Positions 56,115-63,903 of a stretch of DNA of 64,000 nt are shown piece by piece. Every line of letters begins with the position of its first letter. Position 1 is the stretch's first letter. The notes beneath the pieces were generated by a model that was not told the origin of the DNA, ran no database searches, and saw only the letters and a program-made list of their open reading frames with translations. Made by a program: the position numbers and the translations under genes. The DNA comes from Nostoc carneum NIES-2107 (GTDB taxonomy: Bacteria > Cyanobacteriota > Cyanobacteriia > Cyanobacteriales > Nostocaceae), in NCBI GenBank assembly GCA_002368155.1, contig AP018181.1, positions 1 to 64,000 on the forward strand, given 5' to 3'.

Positions 56115-56553
56115 CTCCAGAATCTCTATATACTTTTACACCCTTAATGTCCCGATACACGGAAACTTTATCCTGATATACAGAAACTTTAAATGTTTCT
56201 TGCCAAATCTTTTTTCTTTCCTCCTCTGGAATACCTAAAGCCGATGTGATGATTGCGAAGTCTCCTGGTGTTGGGAGTACTTCACCTTTTGCCAGCGCTT
56301 GTAGATTTTTAACTCCACAGCGCTTGAGTTTTGTCATGTTGGCTTGTACTACATCAGCAATTGTTTCGGGCTTTTGTGGCTTTTCAGAGCGAGAACCAAT
56401 TTTTTTAGTGATCCACTCCTGAGTCATCTCCTCTATTGCGTCGCTTTGAGAAATGCCCAAGCGCGCACAGATGCTTTTGAATTCTAAGGCTAAATCCCGG
56501 GGAATATAGCCGCTAATTTGCTTGTAATCATCAGAACGCCTTCTGTCAGTCAT
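56083..56553 (-). CDS. RHH/HTH-type DNA-binding regulator with a repeated C-terminal tail
   Basis: 156 residues. GYIPRDLALEFKSICARLGISQSDAIEEMTQEWI (about 15-48) resembles a ribbon-helix-helix. About 65-115 (TKLKRCGVKNLQALAKGEVLPTPGDFAIITSALGI) looks like a second, XRE-like helical DNA-binding unit. The C-terminal tail contains three copies of KV-x-VY-x-D (KVSVYQD, KVSVYRD, KVKVYRD). The start may be ATG 56553 or 56562. The palindrome TGTCA-N8-TGACA at 56627-56644, 65-90 bp upstream, is a candidate operator. Confidence 0.7.
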   Translation of the reverse strand: MTDRRRSDDYKQISGYIPRDLALEFKSICARLGISQSDAIEEMTQEWITKKIGSRSEKPQKPETIADVVQANMTKLKRCGVKNLQALAKGEVLPTPGDFAIITSALGIPEEERKKIWQETFKVSVYQDKVSVYRDIKGVKVYRDSGGVEKDECEYS

Positions 56554-56626
56554 ATATCTCAAATGGTGAATTTAGTACTTGTTCCTATTTTCTCTCATGA
56601 AGTCGGAAATGCAAGACATTTTCCTG

Positions 56627-56675
56627 TGTCACATTTAAATGACAACTTGACAAAAAAAAATGACAAGCCTAGTAT
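56627..56675 (+). promoter_or_regulatory. consensus sigma-70 promoter plus palindromic operator, no downstream ORF nearby
   Basis: TTGACA (56647-56652) and TAGTAT (56670-56675) are separated by exactly 17 bp. Three bp upstream is TGTCACATTTAAATGACA (56627-56644, TGTCA-N8-TGACA), and TGACA recurs at 56661-56665 in the spacer. The next supported ORF starts about 370 bp downstream, so the transcript begins with a long untranslated stretch. Confidence 0.65.
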
Positions 56676-56681
56676 GGTTTA

Positions 56682-56760
56682 CATGGAGCAGTAAGCGGCT
56701 GAAGACTAAGAAACGGTAGACCACACCCGGAGCTAGCTGCGATTTTTTGTAGCTAGCTTC
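56682..56760 (+). ncRNA. candidate small RNA or long 5' UTR
   Basis: Region predicted to be transcribed from the promoter at 56647-56675. It contains AGCTAGCT (about 56731-56738), a spacer with TTTTTT, and a second AGCTAGCT, giving a stem with a T-rich loop. GC content is higher than in the surrounding AT-rich gap and there is no ORF. No known RNA family recognised. The end is uncertain. The rest of the gap to 57000 shows nothing. Confidence 0.35.
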
Positions 56761-57053
56761 TCACCTTAATGTGCAAATTGAGGGTTTTTGACGACCCGTT
56801 GTTATTAAGTATATATGCTTGTGCCCATTGTACAACAATAGAGCCTAGATTTGCCTACTGAATTCTTATGTTGTACCTGGCTAATTTGGATGGACATCTA
56901 CACTCTGTTACGAAAAATAAAATTCACTGCACAAATGATTTTTTTGGGAGTAACAAAGGTCAATCTCACTTTTGGTTTTAACAGCACCAAGTTGCCGTAA
57001 TGCCTGATTACCTGAGTTTTGAACTCATTCACGGTATCGAATCAACAATAACT

Positions 57054-57365
57054 ATGACCCAATTAACCTTTGAGCAATTCGTCCATCCTTTGTCTGAGTT
57101 TCCTAACATTGTCCAAATGGAAGGTAGCGATGAGCCAATGTTAGATTTGTACACGATGGCAGGACTAGTACTGTATACTGCATGTGCGAACAATAACCTT
57201 CACGCTAGAGAGAATATACTTCAGACCTTAGCGAACTACCCAGAATTAGATGGCGATGTTTTGTTTGATCGTTGTCAGATGGGCGATCGCGCTGCAATAT
57301 TACAAATGACATCTCTGATAGTTTCTGGGCTAGAAAGCAGCTTGGAAGCGCTGACAGTGGTTTAG
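57054..57365 (+). CDS. small hypothetical protein
   Basis: 103 residues from ATG 57054 (MTQLTFEQFVHPLSEFPNIV), or 121 from ATG 57000. Acidic and helical; contains LYTMAGLVLYTACANNNLHA and CQMGDRAAILQMTSLIVSG. No family recognised. It may be the protein product of the transcript starting near 56682. Confidence 0.6.
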   Translation: MTQLTFEQFVHPLSEFPNIVQMEGSDEPMLDLYTMAGLVLYTACANNNLHARENILQTLANYPELDGDVLFDRCQMGDRAAILQMTSLIVSGLESSLEALTVV

Positions 57366-57559
57366 AGACTAGGTTTGAAAATTTCTGCAAGTCGGTATTA
57401 AGTCGGAATTTGTATCGGTGAATGCGATACTGCTCGTTTTTGGTTTTGGGGAACAGGTGTTCGCGTAGCGTCTCCGCAGGAGAAAGGTTAAGGGTTAAAG
57501 GTTTTTTCTTTTCCTTTTCCCATTCCCCTTTTTCCCCTTAACCGATAAGTATTGCCATA

Positions 57560-57611
57560 GGGTGATGTTTTGGATTGTCAGGCATTGAGAAAATATCCAA
57601 GAACATCACCC
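57560..57611 (+). promoter_or_regulatory. inverted repeat just upstream of the interrupted GAF gene
   Basis: GGGTGATGTTTTGG (57560-57573) pairs with CCAAGAACATCACCC (57597-57611) with one bulge; it ends 8 bp before the ATG at 57620. It could be a leader hairpin or a small repeat. The remaining gap from 57366 holds the 'gttcgcgtagcgtctccgcagg' dispersed string and C/T-rich repeats. Confidence 0.4.
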
Positions 57612-57653
57612 ACATTTTGATGAGTAAGCTAGTTTTGCCGGCATCCATACAAA

Positions 57654-59157
57654 CTGGAGTTTAGACTAAATGGGAGAGATGAAAGAGAAAAAGGGGATGT
57701 CTGATTGAAGACAGTCCCCCTTTCGGCAGAAGCTAAGAGAGAATCACCTACTCTTATCTGCCAATATGAAACGTGCCAGACTCGAAGAATTTCGTCAAGC
57801 AGCCTATACGCATCTAGGCAAAGCACATGATGCAACATTTGAACTAACAGATGCGATACTGTTGACCCGTAATGTCTACAGTCTGGCAGATTTATCTTTA
57901 TCGCCAGTGTTTAGACGCAAATGGCCGAGTATCTATGAAGCGATACAAGATACCAAACCAGACCGCGAGAAATTAATGGAGTTATATATCAAGCAAATAC
58001 CAACAGAAAAACGCATATTGTTGGCAGGAGATCATACAGCTTGGTCACGCCCAGATGCGGTGACACTCAAAGAACGGACAATAGAACACAGTAGCACAGA
58101 GATCGCGGGAAATAAACCGATTACGATTGGGCAGGGATATAGTACTATAGCTTGGATACCAGAGGATTCAGGAAGTTGGGCACTACCGCTGAGGCATGAA
58201 CGGATTACCAGTTGGGACAATCCGATTGAGAAAGCAGTTGAACAACTCAAAAAGGTATGTGAATCAATGTCTGTTCGACCAATTTCGCTTTGGGACAGTG
58301 AATATGGTTGTGCGCCTTTTGTGTTAAAGACAGCTAGTATAAAAGCCGATATCTTAGTTAGACTACGTTCAAATCTGTGTCTATGGGGCGCACCACCTGC
58401 TTACTCTGGCAAGGGTCGTCCTCGCAAGCATGGTGCTCAATTTAAACTCAATGAACCCTCAACCTGGGGCGAAGTGGCATCTGTGCTGGAAGTAAATGAC
58501 CCAAAATTGGGACGAGTTAAAGTCAGTCTGTGGGAAGATTTGCATTTTCGCAAAGCTGCTACACGCCCCATGACGCTACTGAGGGTGGAACGTCTTGATC
58601 TTGATGGCAATTTGAGAGTATTAAGACCCTTGTGGTTAGCTTGGGTTGGGGAACAAATGCCACCATTGGATGAAGTTTGGCGATTGTACTTGCGCCGATT
58701 CACGATTGACCATTGGTATCGCTTTCTCAAGCAACGCTTACATTGGACAGTACCAAAATTCAGTACTCCAGAACAATGTGAACATTGGAGTGACTTAATG
58801 CCGTTAATGACCTGGGAGTTATGGTTAGCTCGTGATATAGTTGCTGATAATCCTCTTCCCTGGCAAAAGTCAATGGATAAATTGACCCCAGGACGAGTTG
58901 CTCAAGCTATGGGTGGAGTTTTCGCTGCGATTGGTACTCCTACCTCTCCACCCAAACCTCGTGGAAAGTCCCTTGGGTGGACACCAGGTAAAGCCCGTAA
59001 CCGGAAAATACGATATCCAATTGTTAAAAAGACTGCTTCTAAACCACGGAAAGAGGAACAAAAATCTGCTTAATCTCAAATATCTTCATTCTTGAAGGTT
59101 GTGTTTTATGAACTCAGCACTGCTGGGTCATTTGTTGCTGCCTAGTCTAAACTCAAG
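57654..59157 (+). mobile_element. 1504-bp insertion sequence with 6-bp target duplication
   Basis: The left end CTGGAGTTTAGACTA (57654-57668) and right end, inverted, CTTGAGTTTAGACTA (59143-59157) match at 14 of 15 positions. TACAAA flanks both sides (57648-57653 and 59158-59163). It carries one intact transposase gene. Because the duplication is perfect and the host frame is otherwise open, the insertion is probably recent. Confidence 0.9.
57766..59073 (+). CDS. DDE transposase
   Basis: 435 residues. LLAGDHTAWSR (about 86-96) gives the first Asp, ISLWDSEYG (about 173-181) the second, and the late RFTIDHWYRFLKQRL (about 310-324) supplies the conserved late region typical of IS701/IS4-like DDE enzymes. 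The C-terminus is basic (KPRGKSLGWTPGKARNRKIR). Family assignment beyond the DDE superfamily is uncertain. Frame intact. Confidence 0.88.
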   Translation: MKRARLEEFRQAAYTHLGKAHDATFELTDAILLTRNVYSLADLSLSPVFRRKWPSIYEAIQDTKPDREKLMELYIKQIPTEKRILLAGDHTAWSRPDAVTLKERTIEHSSTEIAGNKPITIGQGYSTIAWIPEDSGSWALPLRHERITSWDNPIEKAVEQLKKVCESMSVRPISLWDSEYGCAPFVLKTASIKADILVRLRSNLCLWGAPPAYSGKGRPRKHGAQFKLNEPSTWGEVASVLEVNDPKLGRVKVSLWEDLHFRKAATRPMTLLRVERLDLDGNLRVLRPLWLAWVGEQMPPLDEVWRLYLRRFTIDHWYRFLKQRLHWTVPKFSTPEQCEHWSDLMPLMTWELWLARDIVADNPLPWQKSMDKLTPGRVAQAMGGVFAAIGTPTSPPKPRGKSLGWTPGKARNRKIRYPIVKKTASKPRKEEQKSA

Positions 59158-59838
59158 TACAAAGTGTTTTAGACAAATACAGCAAGCCGGATGAGATTTT
59201 TACAGCAATACTGCCAATTATCGGAGAAGTATTGCAGTGCGATCGCTGTTTTCTGTATCTGAGAAATCCTCAAACTAAGTTTGCTAAAGTCGCCTATTGC
59301 TGGCGGCGAAATTCCGAAGTACCGGATATTACTGACTCTGACTGGAGATTAGATCCAGAGTCGTTACCCCAAGAAGATCCTTTATTTGCAGCTGCATTAC
59401 GGAATGATCCTTCTGTGTATGTTGAAGATATAGAGACTGAAAGCCCAGAAGTAGTAAATAAAGAATTTGAACGGGAAAATTTTGGACATAGAGCGCTGAT
59501 TCATGCTCATTTGTGCCAAAATTATCAATTATGGGGAATTTTGCAGCCTTGTGTGTTTGGTCAAAAGCGGATTTGGTCAGAAAGCGATCGCGCTTTTGTC
59601 ACGCAACTGGAAAGCATACTGACACCCTTGGCAGTTAGCTATGTCAAAACCGCAACTGATTACCCCAGTTAATAAAACTCAATAATTTGTCACATCACAT
59701 TGTCACACTTGCTTAAACCCGATAATTGCTGGTTTTTGAGTCAAGCTTCTTGTTGCTTATTTTCGCTGAAGTGGCTATTTGATAAAAAAATTTGTACCCT
59801 AGCTATCAGCAAATATCTTCATTTTTTTGGGGAATATA

Positions 59839-60573
59839 ATGCAATTAGCTCAAAAGCTTGGCATTGCAACTGCTAGTCATATTATGGTCTTCGCCAGTAT
59901 ACTAGCGTCTTCTGTAACATCAGCTAGTGCTTTTACCATAACTACTGGGGGTACCTCAGTACCAGGGGCCGGTCAAATCTCCAGCGTCCCCAATACAAAA
60001 ACAATCAATTTTGACAATGGCATAGCACCAACTACTGGATACGCTCAATATTCCGCGAGTATTGGTATACCAGCTATAGTCCAAGGTACTGTTGGTGGGG
60101 AATATGCTACACCATCTGGTGATCAAACGAAATATCTAACAATTGCTCCAGTGGGAGCTAATGTTTTAGGGAGTAATTCTCCAATTACAATTGCTTTGGC
60201 TAAAGCAGCTAATTACTTTGGTTTGTACTGGGGTTCGGTTGATGCATTCAATAGTGTAGCCTTCTACAAAGGTCAGACTTTACTCAAAAGCTTCGATGGT
60301 AGTAATGTTCCTGGTACTACTGCTAGCGGCGATCAGTCGAGTCCTGAAGACAACGTTTACGTGAACTTCTTTGCTGGTAAAGGACAAGAATTTGACAAGA
60401 TAATTTTGGGCAGTTCTCAAGTAGCCTTTGAAAGTGATAATCATGCTTTCCAAGAGGTTCCCGAACCTTTGACTATTGGTGGCTCATTACTTGCTCTCGG
60501 TTTTGGTTTTTGGATGAAACATCAACCCCTGCGGGGAATTCAAAATTCAAAATTCAAAATTAAGAAAATTTGA
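59839..60573 (+). CDS. PEP-CTERM secreted protein
   Basis: 244 residues. Signal peptide 1-32 (ILASSVTSASA-F), a beta-rich extracellular region (TKTINFDNGIAPTTGYAQYS ... NYFGLYWGSVDAFNSVAFYK), and a PEP-CTERM sorting signal near the end (VPEPLTIGGSLLALGFGFWMKHQ). Such proteins are processed by an exosortase. The usual ending would be shortly after the helix; the extra PLRGIQNSKFKIKKI is encoded partly by an ATTCAAA tandem repeat (60538-60565). ATG 59839 is preferred to the TTG four codons upstream. Confidence 0.85.
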   Translation: MQLAQKLGIATASHIMVFASILASSVTSASAFTITTGGTSVPGAGQISSVPNTKTINFDNGIAPTTGYAQYSASIGIPAIVQGTVGGEYATPSGDQTKYLTIAPVGANVLGSNSPITIALAKAANYFGLYWGSVDAFNSVAFYKGQTLLKSFDGSNVPGTTASGDQSSPEDNVYVNFFAGKGQEFDKIILGSSQVAFESDNHAFQEVPEPLTIGGSLLALGFGFWMKHQPLRGIQNSKFKIKKI

Positions 60574-60628
60574 CAGAATCTAGGTTTTGGGTTTTGTATC
60601 TGTTGCTCTGTTTTGGCAAATGGGTATG

Positions 60629-60777
60629 AAAAACTCCACCCACAAGGGGATGGAGTTTTTGGGCATGGGGAATCGGGCATGGGGCATGGGAAAGAACATA
60701 CCAATGCCCAATGCCCAATCCCCAATGCCCCAAGCGGCGGGGCGGCTGTCCCTCTCCACCCACAAGGGGATGGAGTT
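60629..60777. repeat. pair of identical hairpins flanking heptamers
   Basis: CTCCACCCACAAGG... occurs at 60634-60658 and again at 60753-60777 as 25 identical bp, each able to fold (ACTCCA/TGGAGT arms; the first extended by AAAAA/TTTTT and terminator-like). Between them are CAATGCC/CCCAATC heptamers. Open frames crossing this region are repeat translations. Confidence 0.65.
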
Positions 60778-60857
60778 TCCCGCCGCTTTCAATAAAACTG
60801 CATCTCTTTTCTCTGTTGACCAAATCATTCTGGCAAAACATTTGCCTCAAAAGACAA

Positions 60858-60877
60858 AACCCTGCTTACGCAGGGTT
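60858..60877 (-). terminator. rho-independent terminator
   Basis: AACCCTGC (60858-60865) and GCAGGGTT (60870-60877) form a perfect 8-bp stem with a TTAC loop. On the minus strand it is followed by TTGTCTTTT. It lies 36 bp beyond the stop of the small minus-strand gene at 60913. Confidence 0.65.
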
Positions 60878-60912
60878 AAATTTCACAAAACTATGAACAA
60901 GGAGTTATTAAT

Positions 60913-61068
60913 TTAACGACAAGATTTCATTTCGTCTTCTAATTGACGCACTAGCCTCTCGTCGCCGTTGGCTCTCGCTACTTGCAGGCGACGTTCGATA
61001 TTTCTTTGAATATTTTCTCTGTGAGCTTCTCGGGCTTGGTTTGCGGCTTGTAATCTATTTGTATTCAT
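60913..61068 (-). CDS. small Arg-rich hypothetical protein
   Basis: 51 residues from ATG 61068 (MNTNRLQAANQAREAHREN), highly charged and helical. An alternative ATG 14 codons upstream (MNTTQ) sits in a duplicated 'attatgaatacaa' word. A terminator hairpin follows. No family recognised. Confidence 0.55.
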   Translation of the reverse strand: MNTNRLQAANQAREAHRENIQRNIERRLQVARANGDERLVRQLEDEMKSCR

Positions 61069-61190
61069 AATGATTACCTGGTTATCTGTCACTTTTTGTG
61101 TTGTATTCATAATATAGCACAAATTTCGTAGCCTTTGTTACAGAATTTTCCGCTTTATTATATATTTATAGATGAACATCGTATCTACCA

Positions 61191-62003
61191 ATGGATCAAT
61201 CACAAATCCTTAATGGAAAAGCGAGTGTAGTGACGCTGTTAAGCGATTTTGGCGATCGCGATGTTTATGTAGCTGTGATGAAGGGCGTAATTGCTCAAAT
61301 CAACCCTCAGCTAAGGGTTATCGACTTAAATCACCAAATACCACCACAAAATCTTGCTGCTGCTAGGTTTTGCTTAATGGATGCTTATCCTTACTTCCCA
61401 GAGGGGACGGTGCATATAGCTGTAGTAGATCCGGGAGTGGGTAGCAAACGCAGGGCGATCGCAGTAGAGTTTGCCCAAGGATTTTTAGTAGGGCCGGATA
61501 ATGGCATTTTCAATGGCATACTCAGTCAACAACAGGCGATCGCAGCAGTTGAATTAACCAATCGTAACTATTGGCGGGTCTGTGAAATTAGCCGCACATT
61601 TCACGGTAGAGATATTTTTGCACCAGTCGGAGCTAATTTAGCAAGCGGTGTGCCAATCCAAGAACTGGGACAAGAAATTGATCCCGCTAGTTTGGTACAG
61701 CTAGAGCTCACACAATGCCAACAGATAGGAAATGTTATCACAGGTTGTATTCAATATATTGACCATTTTGGTAACCTAGTGAGCAACATTCCGGGGAGTT
61801 ATGTGCAAGGTAGAACCTGGCGCGTACAAGTGCGAGGCTTGACAATACCGGGGTGTGAAACTTACAGCGATGTCAAAGTTAGAGAAGCCATTGCATTAGT
61901 AGGGAGTCATGGCTGGGTAGAAATTGCCATCAATAGTGGTAATGCACAGTCGCAATTGCAGATCAACTGGCAAGATAGTTTAGAGGTAATACTGCTCAGT
62001 TAG
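61191..62003 (+). CDS. SAM hydroxide adenosyltransferase (DUF62 family)
   Basis: 270 residues. The family hydrolyses S-adenosylmethionine to adenosine and methionine with hydroxide as nucleophile; relatives are SAM fluorinases and chlorinases. LLSDFGDRDVYVAVMKG, VVDPGVGSKRRAI, LVGPDNGIF and TFHGRDIFAPVGA are the conserved blocks. Two-domain length is normal. Monocistronic by position. Confidence 0.93.
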   Translation: MDQSQILNGKASVVTLLSDFGDRDVYVAVMKGVIAQINPQLRVIDLNHQIPPQNLAAARFCLMDAYPYFPEGTVHIAVVDPGVGSKRRAIAVEFAQGFLVGPDNGIFNGILSQQQAIAAVELTNRNYWRVCEISRTFHGRDIFAPVGANLASGVPIQELGQEIDPASLVQLELTQCQQIGNVITGCIQYIDHFGNLVSNIPGSYVQGRTWRVQVRGLTIPGCETYSDVKVREAIALVGSHGWVEIAINSGNAQSQLQINWQDSLEVILLS

Positions 62004-62398
62004 AGATTTTTACCTTTGAATTTGGTTAGGGTAAAAGGGGAAAGGGTAAGGGTGAAAGGTTTTTTCTTGATCCTTTCCCGCTGAACTGACAAGTAATGAG
62101 GCTACAAGTTCTACAATTTTGCATTTTAGAGGTTATTTATAAAGTAAAAATAAAATTATTGTAGGATGCGTAAGGCGCTGGCTGGTTGCCAATATGATTT
62201 CACCAAATAACTATCCTAGAGCCTAACGCATCATCCATGCGGCGGTGCGTTACGGCTAAATTCCATTTTCTCTGTGTCCCAAATGCCTTCATAGCCGTAA
62301 CACACCCTACTTAAGATCTACTTTAGAAATGGTCTCTTAGATTGTGGATTGTGAAAGATTTATTGTAGAGATACCAAATCCAGACTCATAACTAATCT
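62004..62398. repeat. gap with a long GTAGGATGCGT ... ACACACCCTAC palindromic repeat
   Basis: From about 62161 to 62311 the region begins GTAGGATGCGTAAGGCG and ends GCCGTAACACACCCTAC, with internal GCCTAACGCATC and GTGCGTTACGGC words; it is a composite of the dispersed GCGTTAC repeats seen at 8532, 22457 and 29367. No gene. Confidence 0.6.
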
Positions 62399-63055
62399 AT
62401 GACTACACAAACATTATCAGCACCAGAAGTTTATCAAGGTCAGTTTGGGGAATTTACCATTACTCAAAGCGATCGCACTGGGGTAATTATCTATCGCGCT
62501 GGATTGATGGTGGCTGCACTTAGCTTGGCGATCGCTAGCGCCTTAGTGGTGTTTAACAATCAACCAGCAACTTTAGCAGCTATAACTCCGCTATATGCTT
62601 GTTTTACGCTAGCTCTTGGTGTAAGTTTAATCACCATCCATATCTATATGCTGGCATTGCACCGAATGTTACAAGTTTTTTGGGCAATTGGTAGCATTGC
62701 AGCAGTGGGATTGGCACTTTATACCAGTGAACCTTTAGCTGTTACTGTTTACAATCATCCTCTTACCTTATTCGGTATTGGATTTACCTTTGTAGCGCTG
62801 ACAGGTATTTATTTCAAAGAAGCTTTTTGCTTCAATCGCTTGGAAACTAAGGTATTAACTTTTACGGTACCGCTGTTGTTATTAGGGCATCTAGTAGGAA
62901 TTTTACCAATTCCAGCAGAACAAGTTTTACTAGGAATTTGGGCAATTTTATTTTTAGTCTTTGCATTCCGGAAGACAGTGCAAGCAATTCCTGCGGATAT
63001 TGGCGATAAGTCTGTGTTTACTTATTTGAAACAGCAGCGTTCAAATAAGGGTTAA
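62399..63055 (+). CDS. DUF2301-type integral membrane protein
   Basis: 218 residues. Six to seven hydrophobic helices after a 30-residue soluble N-terminus; the TGIYFKEAFCFNRLETKVLTF segment in a cytoplasmic loop is typical of the cyanobacterial/plastid DUF2301 family. Function unknown. It overlaps the next gene by one base (TAATG), implying coupling. Confidence 0.85.
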   Translation: MTTQTLSAPEVYQGQFGEFTITQSDRTGVIIYRAGLMVAALSLAIASALVVFNNQPATLAAITPLYACFTLALGVSLITIHIYMLALHRMLQVFWAIGSIAAVGLALYTSEPLAVTVYNHPLTLFGIGFTFVALTGIYFKEAFCFNRLETKVLTFTVPLLLLGHLVGILPIPAEQVLLGIWAILFLVFAFRKTVQAIPADIGDKSVFTYLKQQRSNKG

Positions 63056-63747
63056 TGCAGAAGAGAAAAAATCGTCAGAGATTAAAACTCCCCAAAATTA
63101 GATTAATTAAACGCCAAGAATTGTGGGTTTTGACGGTTCAGGGATGGATAATTGCGATCGCGCTAGTTGCGGCTTTACTGTTTTTCGCAATTACTCATAT
63201 ACATCCATTTCTAGCCGTCAATGCTCCCATCAAATCAGCAAAAATATTGGTGGTGGAAGGATGGGTACCAGATTACGCACTGCAAGAGGCGATTAGTGAA
63301 TTTAAACGCGGGAATTATCGCCAAATCATCACCACAGGTGGAACATTAGAGCAGGGAAGTTATTTAAGCGAATATAAAAGCTTTGCAGACGTAGCCGCAA
63401 TCACATTAAAGAAACTAGGTGTAGCACCAGAGAAAGTAATAGCTGTTCCAGCACCTTATGTAATTAAGGATCGTAGCTATGCATCTGCTAACGAATTTAG
63501 TCGCTGGTTAGCCAATTCAGAGTTTAGCGGAGAATCCATCAATCTATTCTCTTGGGATGCTCATACTCGTAGAAGCTGGCTGCTATTTAAAAAAGTATTA
63601 GCCTCTCATATTCAAATAGGCGCGATCGCATCAAGCAACAGAGACTACAATCCCCAGCAATGGTGGCGTTACAGCCAAGGTGTGCGAACAGTCTTAGATG
63701 AAGCGATCGCCTATATTTATGCACAATTTTTTAATTGGAAGGCTTAG
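63055..63747 (+). CDS. YdcF/SanA-like (DUF218) membrane-anchored protein
   Basis: 230 residues. One N-terminal helix (about 29-50, GWIIAIALVAALLFFAITHI), then a DUF218-like fold: ILVVEGWVPDYALQEAISEF, QIITTGG and the SYASANEF motif (usually SxxTxxN). Family members influence envelope or peptidoglycan integrity. Its first base is the last base of the DUF2301 stop codon. Confidence 0.82.
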   Translation: MQKRKNRQRLKLPKIRLIKRQELWVLTVQGWIIAIALVAALLFFAITHIHPFLAVNAPIKSAKILVVEGWVPDYALQEAISEFKRGNYRQIITTGGTLEQGSYLSEYKSFADVAAITLKKLGVAPEKVIAVPAPYVIKDRSYASANEFSRWLANSEFSGESINLFSWDAHTRRSWLLFKKVLASHIQIGAIASSNRDYNPQQWWRYSQGVRTVLDEAIAYIYAQFFNWKA

Positions 63748-63756
63748 ATTGGTCAT

Positions 63757-63848
63757 TGGTCATTTGTCATTTGTCATTTGTCATTTGGTGTTTGTTATTC
63801 CCCTTTTCCCCAGTCCCCATTCCCCAGTCCCCAATCCCCAGTCCCCAT
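63757..63848. repeat. STRR heptamer region
   Basis: TTTGTCA heptamers (about 63760-63785) followed by CCCCAGT/CCCCATT/CCCCAAT heptamers to 63848. Separates the YdcF-like gene from dprA. Confidence 0.8.
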
Positions 63849-63903
63849 TAACACCTAAGCCAAAATTGGGAATACTCAAACCAATGGCTGTGAGGATGAG
63901 AAA

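Larger units (their letters stand above)
57620..59672 (+). pseudogene. GAF-domain protein gene interrupted by an insertion sequence
   Basis: The 5' part (57620-57653) encodes MSKLVLPASIQ and the 3' part (59164-59672) continues SVLDKYSKPDEIFTAILPII to the end (ESILTPLAVSYVKTATDYPS). Removing the IS and one copy of its TACAAA target duplication gives 543 nt, an intact 180-residue frame. The GAF-like body has QCDRCFLYLRNPQ, ESLPQEDPLFAAALRNDPSVYVEDIET and NFGHRALIHAHL. It lacks the cyanobacteriochrome Cys-His motif. A shortened product from TTG 59232 is possible but unlikely to be functional. Confidence 0.85.

Noticed and set aside
59232-59672. Intact 146-residue GAF protein starting at TTG
   Set aside because: The frame is open upstream through the IS boundary and joins exactly to the ATG at 57620 across the target duplication, so it is the 3' part of a broken gene.
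60540-60916. Six overlapping 60-109 codon frames
   Set aside because: All cross the duplicated hairpins and heptamers; no consistent codon use or recognisable protein.
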